64,000 nucleotides of DNA from JAICKM01 sp050998805 (GTDB taxonomy: Bacteria > Chloroflexota > Chloroflexia > QHBQ01 > JAICKM01): contig JBPCPV010000034.1 in NCBI GenBank assembly GCA_050998805.1, positions 1 to 64,000 of the forward strand, written 5' to 3'. A program made the translations under genes and the position numbers. This document shows, in pieces, positions 34,070-42,398 of the stretch. Below the pieces are notes generated by a model. The model ran no database searches. It worked only from the letters and a program-made list of their open reading frames with translations, and was not told where the DNA came from. Position 1 is the first letter of the stretch. Each line of letters begins with the position of its first letter.

Positions 34070-35133
34070 GTCGCCCTCCCGTCGAAGCCGCTCACGTCGA
34101 GCGTGAGCCACGGGGCCGCAGGCGGCAGATCGGAGGTCGCGCGTGTGTAGACGCGCGTCTCCGCTCCGCCGAGGGAGAGGTTGAAGCCCAGGGAGCGCAG
34201 TAGCAGCGCCATCTGCCGGTTCTGTGGAGTGGGGCGGTAGAGGGCGGTGAGCACCGGCACGCCGTGTGAGGCGGCGAGGCCGAGCAGGAAGCGGAGCGTG
34301 GCGGCCGGGATGCCGCGCCCCTCCACGCGGCAGGATAGCATCAGCAGCTCGACCAGCCAAGAGGCGGGGGCGGGGCTGAGGTCCACCAGGGCCGCGCCGA
34401 TCAGCCCGTAGTCGCCGAAGCGGTCGCGCAGCCGGGCCACCGGCACTAGGAACCCGGCGGGGTCGGAGACGCGGCTCTCCATATCTTCGGGCGGGTAGCG
34501 GTAGCCGGTGCTGTTCAGCTGGTTGGTGCGCGCGACCATCTCATTCAGCCGGGGCAGGTCGGCGGCGACTGCGGGGCGGATCTCGAGCAGCATCTCGCAC
34601 GATTCGAGGAAGCGCAGCCGGTCGCCCGCGAAATCGCGTTCGGCGGCGCGGCGTGCGGCGGCCTCCTGGTAGAGGCGGGGGCGTGCGGCGGCCTCCGCGG
34701 TCGCAGAGGCGGCGAACTCCGGGCGATCGAGCAGCCCCGGCAGGTCGTCGGGCGCTAGCACCAGGGCGTCCGGCAGTAGGGCGGCGACGGCGGCGCGCTC
34801 GAATGGGCTGTCGTCCACGAAGGCGAGGCCGGCGAGGCCGATGTTCAGCTCTGCGGCTATCCGCCTGAGCGCGGCGTCCTTCGGCTCCCAGCCGATTTGG
34901 GGCGCGACGAAGCGCCCGACGAGTTCGGGGCGAGCCAGCAGCCGCTCCCCCGCCGCAGGGTCGTTGCGGCTGGCGACGCTCTGCAAGATCCCGCGCGCCG
35001 CCAGCCTGTCGAGCATCTCTCTCATGCCGGGTCGTAGCGTCGGCGGATCGCCCTCGGCCTGCACCCCCTCCCAGAGAGTGCCGTCGAGATCCCAGACGAT
35101 GCACTTCACGATCCGCGCAGCTTCGCCGCTCAC
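34066..35133 (-). CDS. FkbH-like HAD-GNAT protein (acyl-ACP forming)
   Basis: The 355-residue protein has an N-terminal HAD domain: motif I CIVWDLDGTLWEG, motif II VASRND, the Lys in WEPKDAALRRIA and motif IV FVDDSPFER. A C-terminal GNAT-like domain follows (ALRFLLGLAASHGVPV-type region with YRPTPQNRQMALLLRSLGF). FkbH homologues take glycerate from 1,3-bisphosphoglycerate, remove phosphate and load it on an ACP for polyketides and tetronates. The ACP gene follows with a 4-base overlap, and SpeD precedes it with a 4-base overlap. No polyketide synthase is nearby, so the acyl group probably goes elsewhere. Confidence 0.85.
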   Translation of the reverse strand: MSGEAARIVKCIVWDLDGTLWEGVQAEGDPPTLRPGMREMLDRLAARGILQSVASRNDPAAGERLLARPELVGRFVAPQIGWEPKDAALRRIAAELNIGLAGLAFVDDSPFERAAVAALLPDALVLAPDDLPGLLDRPEFAASATAEAAARPRLYQEAAARRAAERDFAGDRLRFLESCEMLLEIRPAVAADLPRLNEMVARTNQLNSTGYRYPPEDMESRVSDPAGFLVPVARLRDRFGDYGLIGAALVDLSPAPASWLVELLMLSCRVEGRGIPAATLRFLLGLAASHGVPVLTALYRPTPQNRQMALLLRSLGFNLSLGGAETRVYTRATSDLPPAAPWLTLDVSGFDGRAT

Positions 35134-35489
35134 TGCGCCCCGCCTTCGGGGTCGCCACGGTGGATCAGCTGTAGCTGCTCGCGCACCGGGCGAACCTCCT
35201 CGCGGATCGTCCGCACGATGGCATCGGTGTCCATCTCGCCGCAGGAGAAGATGTCGAAGGCCGCGAAGCCCTCTTCCGGCCAGGTATGCACGCTGAGGTG
35301 GGACTCGGCGAGCAACAGAAAGCCGGTGACGCCGCAGGGCGCGAACGGGTGGAAGTAGCCGTGGAGGATCGTCGCGCCCCCGGCGAGTGCGGCCCGCCGC
35401 ATCAGGGCTTCGAGCGGCCCGACCCGTTCGAGGATCTGCGGATCGGCGACCCAGACATCGTAAAGTACGTGGCGGTTACGCATCGGCAA
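35130..35489 (-). CDS. speD: S-adenosylmethionine decarboxylase proenzyme, prokaryotic class
   Basis: The 119-residue protein has the self-cleavage and pyruvoyl-forming site in LLAESHLSVHTWPEEGFA (Ser after Glu), with the conserved Cys in DIFSCGEMD. Its size fits class 1b enzymes. It yields decarboxylated SAM, the aminopropyl donor for spermidine-type polyamines. It lies between a GNAT gene (14-base overlap) and the FkbH-like gene, in the same operon as the BpsA-like aminopropyltransferase that would use its product. Confidence 0.9.
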   Translation of the reverse strand: MPMRNRHVLYDVWVADPQILERVGPLEALMRRAALAGGATILHGYFHPFAPCGVTGFLLLAESHLSVHTWPEEGFAAFDIFSCGEMDTDAIVRTIREEVRPVREQLQLIHRGDPEGGAQ

Positions 35490-35991
35490 GCGGGAGCTTC
35501 ATGGTCAGGTGTTCGGCCTCGAAGCCGGCCTTCTTGTAGAGCAGGCGCATCGGCGTGTTGCTCAGGTGGACTTTGCCGGTTATCTCGGTCATGCCAGCTT
35601 CGCGTGCGTAGGCGATGCCGTGGGCGAAGAGCGCCTCTCCGAGCGCCGCGTGGTCGGGCGCAGTCTCATTGACCGCGAGGCTGCGGAATGTGGCGTATTG
35701 CTCGCCGGTCAGGAAGTTGGTGTTGAACGTGGCCCAGAGCCATCCCAGGACGGCCCCACCCCGCTCCAGCACGAACATCCCCGGCTCGCCCCGCTCTAGC
35801 GCCTTCCGCAGCTTCTTCTCGTGGACCGCCGGCTCGGTGATCGCGTCGCGCGGGAAGGAGATCTGAGCAATGGTGATCTCGAAGGCGACAAGCGCGGACA
35901 TGTCGGCCTCCTGTGCTGCGCGGATCGTGGCCCGGCCTGCCGCCGTGGGCACGCTGACCGGAGGAGTCGGCGGGGGTTGGCGCTTGGTCAC
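35476..35991 (-). CDS. GNAT-family N-acetyltransferase
   Basis: The 171-residue protein has the GNAT fold order: RATIRAAQEADMSALVAFEI, the central GAVLGWLWATF, a coenzyme A region (ALGEALFAHGIAYAREAGMT) and the C-terminal VHLSNTPMRLLYKKAGFE. The acyl donor and acceptor are unknown. Its position between the polyamine synthase and SpeD, with overlaps of 4 and 14 bases, suggests it acylates a polyamine, possibly using the ACP-bound group rather than acetyl-CoA. That is inference. Confidence 0.8.
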   Translation of the reverse strand: MTKRQPPPTPPVSVPTAAGRATIRAAQEADMSALVAFEITIAQISFPRDAITEPAVHEKKLRKALERGEPGMFVLERGGAVLGWLWATFNTNFLTGEQYATFRSLAVNETAPDHAALGEALFAHGIAYAREAGMTEITGKVHLSNTPMRLLYKKAGFEAEHLTMKLPLADA

Positions 35992-37187
35992 GTTGCCGCC
36001 TCCCTCGACTCAAGCTCGAGCATGGACGAGCCGCAGACGGTGCAGCCTGCGGCCTTCAGGGCCTCGATGCTGGTCGCGTCGGCGTCGGCGGCCTGTCCGA
36101 CACGGTATCGCATGTCGCACATCACGCATCGGTAGACGCGGATCGTGGGGCGGATCTCGCCGGTGTAGAGCAGGCCGGTGTAGGTGCCCTGCACGGTGGG
36201 GCGGCTCTCCGGCGTGCTGACGAGGTGGTAGAGCGCGCTCACCCCGCCGAGTATGCCCGCGCCACGGTACTCGTTGAAGTCGGGGAGCAGCTCGGTGATC
36301 GCCAGCCCCATCTCGGTGAGCGCGGCGGTGAGCACGACCTGCTCCTGGGGCGGGCGATGGCCGAACGACAGGAAGATCGGCCGCCCGCCGCCCGGTGCGA
36401 GCGCGCTCACGGCACGCGACACGAAAAGCTCGAGGCCGGGCACCGTGTACGGTGGGTCGGTCACGACGGTATCGAACGCGCCGAGCAGCTCGGCGGGCAG
36501 GGGGTCGCGCAAGTCGTGTTCAACGGTCTCGATCTCGAGGTGGTCGGCTTCCGCCGCATAGCGCAAGTGGGCGATGATGCGGGGGTCGGCCTCGACAACG
36601 CAGATGCGGCGCGCCAGCCGCCCGCCCTGTGGGTTGAGCACTCGGCCCGCAAGCCCAATGGCGAGGCTCACCGAGTCGTCGTCGCCGAGCAGCAGCACCG
36701 ACTTGCCGGCGAGCGCGCCGTGGGTCTGCATATAGAGCACGCGGCGGAGGTTCGTCTCCGGTGTGCAATGGCTCTGGTCGAGCGTCACGTCCACCGTCGG
36801 GTTCTCGGCGAACCAGGCGTCGAGCTGCCCCAGCACTCCAGCCCACCCGCTGCCGGGCACGACATGCCTGCCCCGGCAGAGCGGGCAGAGGAAGCCACGG
36901 CTCACCCAGCCCCAGTCACCCTCGACCAGCGCGAGACCCTGCGGCGACAGGCGGATGTGCGGCCCCGGCTGCACCAGCCCCGCCTTCTCCATCTCCCGGC
37001 GCACCGCAGTCACCACAGGGATCGGCAGACGGGTTTGCCGCGCCAGATCCCTGCCGGTGATGCCGCCGCTGCGGTGGATGGTCCGCAGCACGGCCTCGAT
37101 CCCCGCTGCGCCCTCGCGTAGCCGGGTGCGGGCCGCCAGGTCGTGCAAGAGGCTGTCGGCCACGCCGTCTGTCGCTTCGTCTGCCAT
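35988..37187 (-). CDS. bpsA: BpsA-like branched-chain polyamine synthase with extra C-terminal zinc ribbon
   Basis: The 399-residue protein has an N-terminal winged-helix region (GGITGRDLARQTRLPIPV ... GLVQPGPHIRLSPQGL), a CPLCRGR knuckle, and a Rossmann core with VLLLGDDDSVSLAIGLAG and TVVTDPPYTVPGLE. The GDDD and DPPYT motifs mark N4-bis(aminopropyl)spermidine synthases known from hyperthermophiles, rather than SpeE. They add aminopropyl groups to the secondary amine of spermidine. The last 50 residues form a separate CVMCDMRY ... CTVCGSSM zinc ribbon not expected from the archaeal enzymes. It is the first gene of the operon, with a promoter six bases before its ATG and no Shine-Dalgarno. 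Confidence 0.85.
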   Translation of the reverse strand: MADEATDGVADSLLHDLAARTRLREGAAGIEAVLRTIHRSGGITGRDLARQTRLPIPVVTAVRREMEKAGLVQPGPHIRLSPQGLALVEGDWGWVSRGFLCPLCRGRHVVPGSGWAGVLGQLDAWFAENPTVDVTLDQSHCTPETNLRRVLYMQTHGALAGKSVLLLGDDDSVSLAIGLAGRVLNPQGGRLARRICVVEADPRIIAHLRYAAEADHLEIETVEHDLRDPLPAELLGAFDTVVTDPPYTVPGLELFVSRAVSALAPGGGRPIFLSFGHRPPQEQVVLTAALTEMGLAITELLPDFNEYRGAGILGGVSALYHLVSTPESRPTVQGTYTGLLYTGEIRPTIRVYRCVMCDMRYRVGQAADADATSIEALKAAGCTVCGSSMLELESREAAT

Positions 37188-37193
37188 ATGGGT

Positions 37194-37202
37194 ATTATAG
37201 CA
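37194..37202 (-). promoter_or_regulatory. extended -10 promoter of the polyamine operon, leaderless geometry
   Basis: On the minus strand TGC-TATAAT (37202 to 37194) ends six bases before the ATG at 37187, so transcription should start at or next to the A of ATG. No good -35 and no Shine-Dalgarno sequence are present. Confidence 0.65.
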
Positions 37203-37221
37203 TATCTGCTATGGCGCTCAC

Positions 37222-37250
37222 TTGCCGGGGTCTGCGAGTCGTGCTATAGT
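37222..37250 (+). promoter_or_regulatory. promoter of the FAH-family gene
   Basis: TTGCCG (37222-37227) and TATAGT (37245-37250) are 17 bases apart, divergent from the polyamine operon promoter. Confidence 0.6.
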
Positions 37251-37305
37251 AGCTACGCGACGGAACGTGAAGATGACGAAGTCGAACGCTGAATCAGGAG
37301 GAACG

Positions 37306-38277
37306 ATGAAGCTGGTGACTTATGCAACCGAGGACAAAAGGAGCGGCGTCGGGCTGGTGGTCGGCGAGCAGATCGTGGACCTGGGGGGCGCGGGCGTGAG
37401 CGGAGCACCTGCCGACATGGTCGAACTGCTCACGGTGGGGCCGGAGTTGATGGCCGAGGTGCGCGCCGCAGCCGACAAGCTGGCGGCGATGGACCCCGAT
37501 GCGCTCGCAGGCATCAGTCTGCCGCCGGGCACGCGCCTGCTCGCTCCGGTACCGCGCCCGAACAACCTGCGCGACTTCTACGCCTTCGAGGAGCACGTCA
37601 AGGCGGCGCGCGCCCTCCGGGGCCTCGACATGATCCCTGAGTGGTACGAGATCCCGGTCTTCTACTTCTCCAACCCCGACGCGATCTACGGGCCGGGCGA
37701 GCCGGTGCCGGTGCCTCTGGGCACGGCAGAACTCGACTTCGAGCTGGAGATAGCCTGCGTGATCGGCAAGCCGGGGCGAGACATCCCGGCGGAGCGCGCC
37801 CTAGAGTACGTCGCCGGCTACACGATAATGAACGACTGGAGTTCGCGCGACTTCTGGCGGCGGTTCGAGTCGAAGTTGAGCATGGGGCCAGCCAAGAGCA
37901 AAGACTTCGCCACGAGCCTCGGCCCCTGGCTGGTCACGCCGGACGAGATCGAGGACCACCGCGAGGGCACGGGTGCCGAGACGCGCCACCACCTAGAGAT
38001 GACTGCCCGCGTCAACGGCCGCGAGTACAGCCGGGGCAACGCAGACGGCCTCACCCACACCTTCTCTGAGATGATCGCCTTCGCCAGCCGCGACGCCTGG
38101 CTCAAACCCGGCGACGTGCTCGGCTCCGGCACCGTCGGCACCGGCTGCATTCTCGAGATACGCCCCGAAACCGTCGGCGGCTGGCTCAAGCCCGGCGACG
38201 TGGTGGAGCTGGAGATAGAGCGGCTGGGGGTGCTGATGAACGAGGTCGTGGAACGGGAGGTGAGAAGTGCAGACTGA
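37306..38277 (+). CDS. fumarylacetoacetate hydrolase family protein
   Basis: ATG 37306 (MKLVTYA) follows AGGAGGAACG, so the 28 upstream residues of the open frame are not used; the product is 323 residues. The metal site appears as EEH in FYAFEEHVKAAR, E-x-E in LDFELEIACVIG and Asp in IMNDWSSRDF. C-terminal marks are DVLGSGTVGTGCILE and PGDVVELEIERLG. The family cuts C-C bonds in acylpyruvate- or fumarylacetoacetate-like diketo acids, or works as an oxaloacetate decarboxylase; the substrate cannot be fixed here. The end overlaps the DinB gene by 11 bases. Confidence 0.85.
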   Translation: MKLVTYATEDKRSGVGLVVGEQIVDLGGAGVSGAPADMVELLTVGPELMAEVRAAADKLAAMDPDALAGISLPPGTRLLAPVPRPNNLRDFYAFEEHVKAARALRGLDMIPEWYEIPVFYFSNPDAIYGPGEPVPVPLGTAELDFELEIACVIGKPGRDIPAERALEYVAGYTIMNDWSSRDFWRRFESKLSMGPAKSKDFATSLGPWLVTPDEIEDHREGTGAETRHHLEMTARVNGREYSRGNADGLTHTFSEMIAFASRDAWLKPGDVLGSGTVGTGCILEIRPETVGGWLKPGDVVELEIERLGVLMNEVVEREVRSAD

Positions 38278-38755
38278 GGTATTTGTGACGCTCTATGACT
38301 ACTTCACATGGGCGCGGGATCTGATGATCGAGACGGCGGGGCGGCTGACGACGGAGCAGCTGCGCCAGGAGGAGGCGGGGGTCTTCGGCTCGGTCTTCGA
38401 TACGCTCGCGCACATGGCCGCCTCAGAGTGGATGTGGCTGGAGCGGATCGAGGGGCGGTCCCCTACTAAGATGCCGGCGGGGGCGGATTTCGCGGACCTG
38501 GCGGCTCTGCGTGCCTGGTGGGATGAGGCCCACGAGCGGAGCATGGCCTACCTGCGCGGGGCGGATGCCGCCGAGCTCGAGCGGGAGATACACTATCAGA
38601 ACACGCAGGGCCGCGAGTTCCGGCGGCTGGTCTGGCACGCCCTGCTGCACACGGCCAACCACCAGACCGAGCACCGTACACAGATAGCCGGTATGCTGAC
38701 CCGCTTCGGGGTGGAGGCACCGGCGACGGACCTGGTGGTGTTCCTGAAGGCGTAA
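38267..38755 (+). CDS. DinB-family (YfiT-like) metal-dependent protein
   Basis: A 162-residue four-helix-bundle protein. The metal-binding His triad is visible: TLAHMAASEWMWLER, and two more in LLHTANHQTEHRTQI. Family members include thiol transferases using bacillithiol or mycothiol, and uncharacterised hydrolases. It overlaps the FAH-family gene, so the two may act in one degradative or detoxifying step, but the sequence does not show which. Confidence 0.85.
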   Translation: MQTEVFVTLYDYFTWARDLMIETAGRLTTEQLRQEEAGVFGSVFDTLAHMAASEWMWLERIEGRSPTKMPAGADFADLAALRAWWDEAHERSMAYLRGADAAELEREIHYQNTQGREFRRLVWHALLHTANHQTEHRTQIAGMLTRFGVEAPATDLVVFLKA

Positions 38756-38798
38756 CGAGAGCTGCACAATCCGTTATACTTGCGGGGGTGTAACCCTC

Positions 38799-40211
38799 AT
38801 GGGGGATTCTGCGTCCATGCGTGTGCTGATCGCGGGCGGCGGGCTGGCGGGGCTGGCCGCCGCTTGGTATCTGAGCGGGGCCGGCCACCGTGTGACCGTG
38901 CTGGAAAAGCGCCCGGTAGCCGGCGGCAAGGTCTCCTCGTGGCAGGACGCCGACGGGGACTGGCTGGAGAGCGGGCTGCATGTCTTCTTCGGCGCATACC
39001 GCAACCTTCACAGGCTGTTCCGCGAAACCGGCCTCGACGCAAACTTGTCCTGGAAAGCCCACACCATGACCTTCTCGAAGCCCGGCGGCAGGCTCTCGCC
39101 GCTCCGCTTCGCGCGCAGGCTGCCCGCCCCCGCCCACGGCCTTGTCGCGATCGGGCGCAACCGAGGCGTGCTCGCGTTCCCCGACAAGCTGCGCGTCGGC
39201 TACGGCCTGCTCTGGCCGATCTTCGGCAACCAGGCATGGCTCGACGCCCAGGACGGCAGCACATACGAGGAGTGGCACCTGCGCCACCGCATGGGCCGCC
39301 GCTCGCTCGGCGACTTCTTCGACACGATGGCCCTCGCGCTGAACTTCGAGACGACAGCCCACGTCAGCGCCAAGCTGGTGCTCACCGTGCTGACCCACTT
39401 CGCTAAGGAGACCGACGCATCCCGCGTGGCTTTCCTGAGGGGCACGCCCCAGCGCCGGCTGTTCGAGCCTCTGCTCGCCCGGCTTGCCGTGCGCGGCGTC
39501 GGCTTCGTGCCGGGCGGCAAAGTCGCCACTGTCGAGTATGATGCTACCCTGAACCGCGTGACAGGCTTCCGAATGGCCGACGGCGGGCTGCGCGAGGCCG
39601 ACTGCTACGTGTCGGCGATGCCGGTCCACAACCTCTGGCGGACGTTGCCCGCGGCGTTGCGCGCGCAGCCGCCGTTCGAGGGGCTGCGCCACCTGCACGG
39701 CAGGCCCGTGATGACCGTGCAGCTATACTTCGACCGGCCGGTGGTCGGCGTAGACAACCTGATTTTCAGCAGCGGCACCCACCTGTCGGTCTATGCAGAA
39801 CTCAGCCGCTGCGCCGGAGACCTAGACGAGGGGCCGGAGGGCCGCCACATGGTCGAGATGGTGGTTGCCCCCGCCGCAGAATGGTTCGGCCTGGACGACG
39901 CCGAGGTGGTTCGCCGCACGCGGGCCGAGTTCACGCGCCTCCACCCGCAGGCCGCCGAGGCGCGCCTGCTGAAAAGCACGTTGGTGCGTATCCCGCAATC
40001 TGTCTACCGGGCGGACCCCGGCCACGACGCCTACCGGCCCGACCAGGCCACCCCTGTCCCAAACTTCTATCTCTGTGGCGATTACACGCGACAGGAATAT
40101 CTAGCGAGCATGGAAGGAGCTGTCCTCAGTGGAAAACGAGCTGCGGAGCGTATCATGGCTGCCTATAGCGAGCGTGGCCGAGCCGGCACCGGCACTCCAG
40201 CCTGCGTATGA
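38799..40211 (+). CDS. crtP: phytoene desaturase, CrtP/PDS type
   Basis: The 470-residue FAD protein could also start at ATG 38817 (MRVLIAG). The dinucleotide site is AGGGLAGLAAAWYLSGAGH, followed by VAGGKVSSWQDADGDWLESG and LHVFFGAYRNL. LALNFETTAHVSAKLVLTVL, YVSAMPVHNLWRTLP and LCGDYTRQEYLASMEGAVLS agree with cyanobacterial/plant 15-cis-phytoene desaturase as I remember it, not with bacterial CrtI. It converts phytoene to zeta-carotene with a quinone acceptor. The phytoene synthase gene begins inside its last 83 bases. A TATACT box lies at 38775-38780. Confidence 0.8.
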   Translation: MGDSASMRVLIAGGGLAGLAAAWYLSGAGHRVTVLEKRPVAGGKVSSWQDADGDWLESGLHVFFGAYRNLHRLFRETGLDANLSWKAHTMTFSKPGGRLSPLRFARRLPAPAHGLVAIGRNRGVLAFPDKLRVGYGLLWPIFGNQAWLDAQDGSTYEEWHLRHRMGRRSLGDFFDTMALALNFETTAHVSAKLVLTVLTHFAKETDASRVAFLRGTPQRRLFEPLLARLAVRGVGFVPGGKVATVEYDATLNRVTGFRMADGGLREADCYVSAMPVHNLWRTLPAALRAQPPFEGLRHLHGRPVMTVQLYFDRPVVGVDNLIFSSGTHLSVYAELSRCAGDLDEGPEGRHMVEMVVAPAAEWFGLDDAEVVRRTRAEFTRLHPQAAEARLLKSTLVRIPQSVYRADPGHDAYRPDQATPVPNFYLCGDYTRQEYLASMEGAVLSGKRAAERIMAAYSERGRAGTGTPACV

Positions 40212-41052
40212 AGCCTGCCTGCGCGTCATCAAGGCCCACTCGGCCAGCTTCTACTTCAGCGCCCGGCTCTTGCCGCCCACCAAGCGGCGCGCCGTGCTCG
40301 CCCTCTACGCATTCTGCCGCCTCAGCGACGAGCTTGTGGACAGCGCGGCAGCCTCCGGCCGGACTGTCGCAGACACTGAGCGCGAGTTTGCCGCATGGTC
40401 GGCCCGATGCCGCGTACCGTACTCAGGCACCGGCGAAACCGAGCCCGTGTTGCTCGCCTGGGCCGACACCCGCCAGCGTTTCGGCATCCCCCAATCCCTC
40501 GCCGACGAACTGCTGGAGGGCGTCGGCATGGACATACGCATCTCCCGCTACGCGACATGGGGCGACCTCCGGATATACTGCTACCGCGTGGCCTCGACCG
40601 TCGGCCAGATGAGTATGCACATCACCGGCGCGGTCCACAAAGCAGCGACGAGCTACGCGATCCGCCTCGGCATCGCGCTGCAACTCACGAATATCCTGCG
40701 TGATGTGGGCGCGGACGCACGGCAGGGGCGGATCTACCTGCCCCTCGAAGACCTGGCGCGCTTCGGCTACACCACGCGCGAGTTGCTCGATGGCGCGATC
40801 AACGACCGCTTCCTCGCGCTGATGCGCTTCGAGATAGAGCGGGCACGCGCCCTCTACGCCGAAGCATGGCCCGGCATCGCTATGCTCGCTCCCGACAGCC
40901 GGCTCGCGGTTGCCGCCGCAGCGACGATCTACCGCGACATCCTCCGCCGCATCGAAGCCAACGCCTACGACGTGTTCACCCGCCGCGCCCACGTCCCCAC
41001 TCCCTCGAAGCTCGCCCTTCTCGCCTCCGCATGGCGCAGTACCAACCACTGA
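40129..41052 (+). CDS. crtB: phytoene synthase
   Basis: The GTG start at 40129 lies about nine bases after GGAAGGAG, within the crtP end. The 307 residues hold both Asp-rich prenyl-diphosphate motifs: LYAFCRLSDELVD and NILRDVGADARQGRIYLPLE, plus HSASFYFSARLLP at the start. It joins two geranylgeranyl diphosphates to phytoene; a squalene/HpnC-like role is less likely given the desaturases on both sides. The stop overlaps the next start as TGATG. Confidence 0.9.
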   Translation: MENELRSVSWLPIASVAEPAPALQPAYEACLRVIKAHSASFYFSARLLPPTKRRAVLALYAFCRLSDELVDSAAASGRTVADTEREFAAWSARCRVPYSGTGETEPVLLAWADTRQRFGIPQSLADELLEGVGMDIRISRYATWGDLRIYCYRVASTVGQMSMHITGAVHKAATSYAIRLGIALQLTNILRDVGADARQGRIYLPLEDLARFGYTTRELLDGAINDRFLALMRFEIERARALYAEAWPGIAMLAPDSRLAVAAAATIYRDILRRIEANAYDVFTRRAHVPTPSKLALLASAWRSTNH

Positions 41053-42398
41053 TGGAAGAGGTACTTATCGTCGGGGCCGGACTCGCCGGCCTTACTGCGG
41101 CGGTGGAGCTTGCCGCTGCGGGGCTGCGTCCGGTCGTTCTCGAAAAGCGGGCTGTGGTCGGCGGCAAAGTCTCGTCGTGGCGCGACGCCGACGGGGACGC
41201 GGTGGAGAGCGGGCTGCACATCTTCTTCGGGTCATACACCCACCTGCTGGAGATGATGCGCCGGGTTGGGGCCTACCAGCATATCGGCTGGAAGCAGCAC
41301 ACGATCTACGTGGCGCGGCCCGGAGGCAGACCGGCGACGCTTCGGTTTCCGGGCTGGCCCGCGCCGCTGAACGGCATGGCCGCGTTCGGGACCACCGACC
41401 TCTTCACGCCGCGCGAAAAGCTGACGAACATGCGGGCGCTGATTCGCCCCTGGCTGATGGGCCTACCGGCGATTGCCCGCTGGGACGCGCTCTCGTATGC
41501 CGAGTGGCACCGCAGGCACGGCATCGCGGAGGGCGTGCTCGACAAGTGGTGGAACCCGATCGCCCTCTCGATGGGCTTCCTGCCTGCCGAGGAGATGTCG
41601 GCCCGCCCGATGACCACGGTGTTCCACCACTTCGCGCGCAAGGGCAACGCATCGCGGGTCGGGTTTTTGGACGGCGCTCCCGCCGAGCGGCTGCACCGCC
41701 CCTTCGTTGACTACATCGCCGCACATGGCGGGAGCGTGGAGACCGGGGCACGGGTCGCCGGCCTGGAGATGGGGACGGATGGCAGGGCCTCCGGGCTGCG
41801 GATGGCGGACGGCAGCCTCCGCACGGCGTCGGCCTACGTGCCGGCCGCGCCGCTCCACTCGACGCGGCGGATCTTGCCGCAGGAGTTGCGCCGCTTCCCT
41901 GTGTTCGATAACCTCTGGCGGCTGAAAAGCGTTCCTGTGATGAACGCCCAGATCTGGTTCGACCGCTATGTGTCGTGCGTGGACAACCTGTTTTTCAGCG
42001 CCTCTCCGCCCTTCTCGGTCTTCGCCGATCTTGCGGTTGTCGCGCCGAGGGAGTATGATCGGCACGGCGGGTCGCTTGTCTCGATGGCGATTGCGCCCGC
42101 CGCACCGCTCTGGCATCTCGGCGACGAGGAGATCCTTGCCCTCTGCCGCTCCGCGCTGGCGCGCCTCTGGCCCGACAGCGCGCCCGCGAGCGTCCGCAAG
42201 GCTACGCTGGTGCGGATACCGAACTCGATCTACAGGGAAAGCCCCGGCAGCGACCGCTATCGCCCGCCCCAACGCACGCCCGTCGCCAACCTCTTCCTGG
42301 CCGGCGACTACACCCGGCAGGACTATATGGCGAGCATGGAGGGGGCCGTCCGCTCAGGCAAGCTCGCGGCCCGCGCCTTGCTGAGGAACGAGAGATGA
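41052..42398 (+). CDS. crtQ: zeta-carotene desaturase, CrtQ/ZDS type
   Basis: ATG 41052 (MEEVLIVGAGLAGLTAAVEL) overlaps the crtB stop; the product has 448 residues. FAD-binding and VVGGKVSSWRDADGDAVESG resemble its neighbour crtP, but KWWNPIALSMGFLPAEEMSA, MTTVFHHFARKGNASRVGFL and ERLHRPFVDYI follow the ZDS pattern. AGDYTRQDYMASMEGAVRSG closes the FAD fold. It would carry zeta-carotene to lycopene through poly-cis intermediates. No carotene isomerase (CrtISO) and no cyclase is in the window. Confidence 0.78.
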   Translation: MEEVLIVGAGLAGLTAAVELAAAGLRPVVLEKRAVVGGKVSSWRDADGDAVESGLHIFFGSYTHLLEMMRRVGAYQHIGWKQHTIYVARPGGRPATLRFPGWPAPLNGMAAFGTTDLFTPREKLTNMRALIRPWLMGLPAIARWDALSYAEWHRRHGIAEGVLDKWWNPIALSMGFLPAEEMSARPMTTVFHHFARKGNASRVGFLDGAPAERLHRPFVDYIAAHGGSVETGARVAGLEMGTDGRASGLRMADGSLRTASAYVPAAPLHSTRRILPQELRRFPVFDNLWRLKSVPVMNAQIWFDRYVSCVDNLFFSASPPFSVFADLAVVAPREYDRHGGSLVSMAIAPAAPLWHLGDEEILALCRSALARLWPDSAPASVRKATLVRIPNSIYRESPGSDRYRPPQRTPVANLFLAGDYTRQDYMASMEGAVRSGKLAARALLRNER

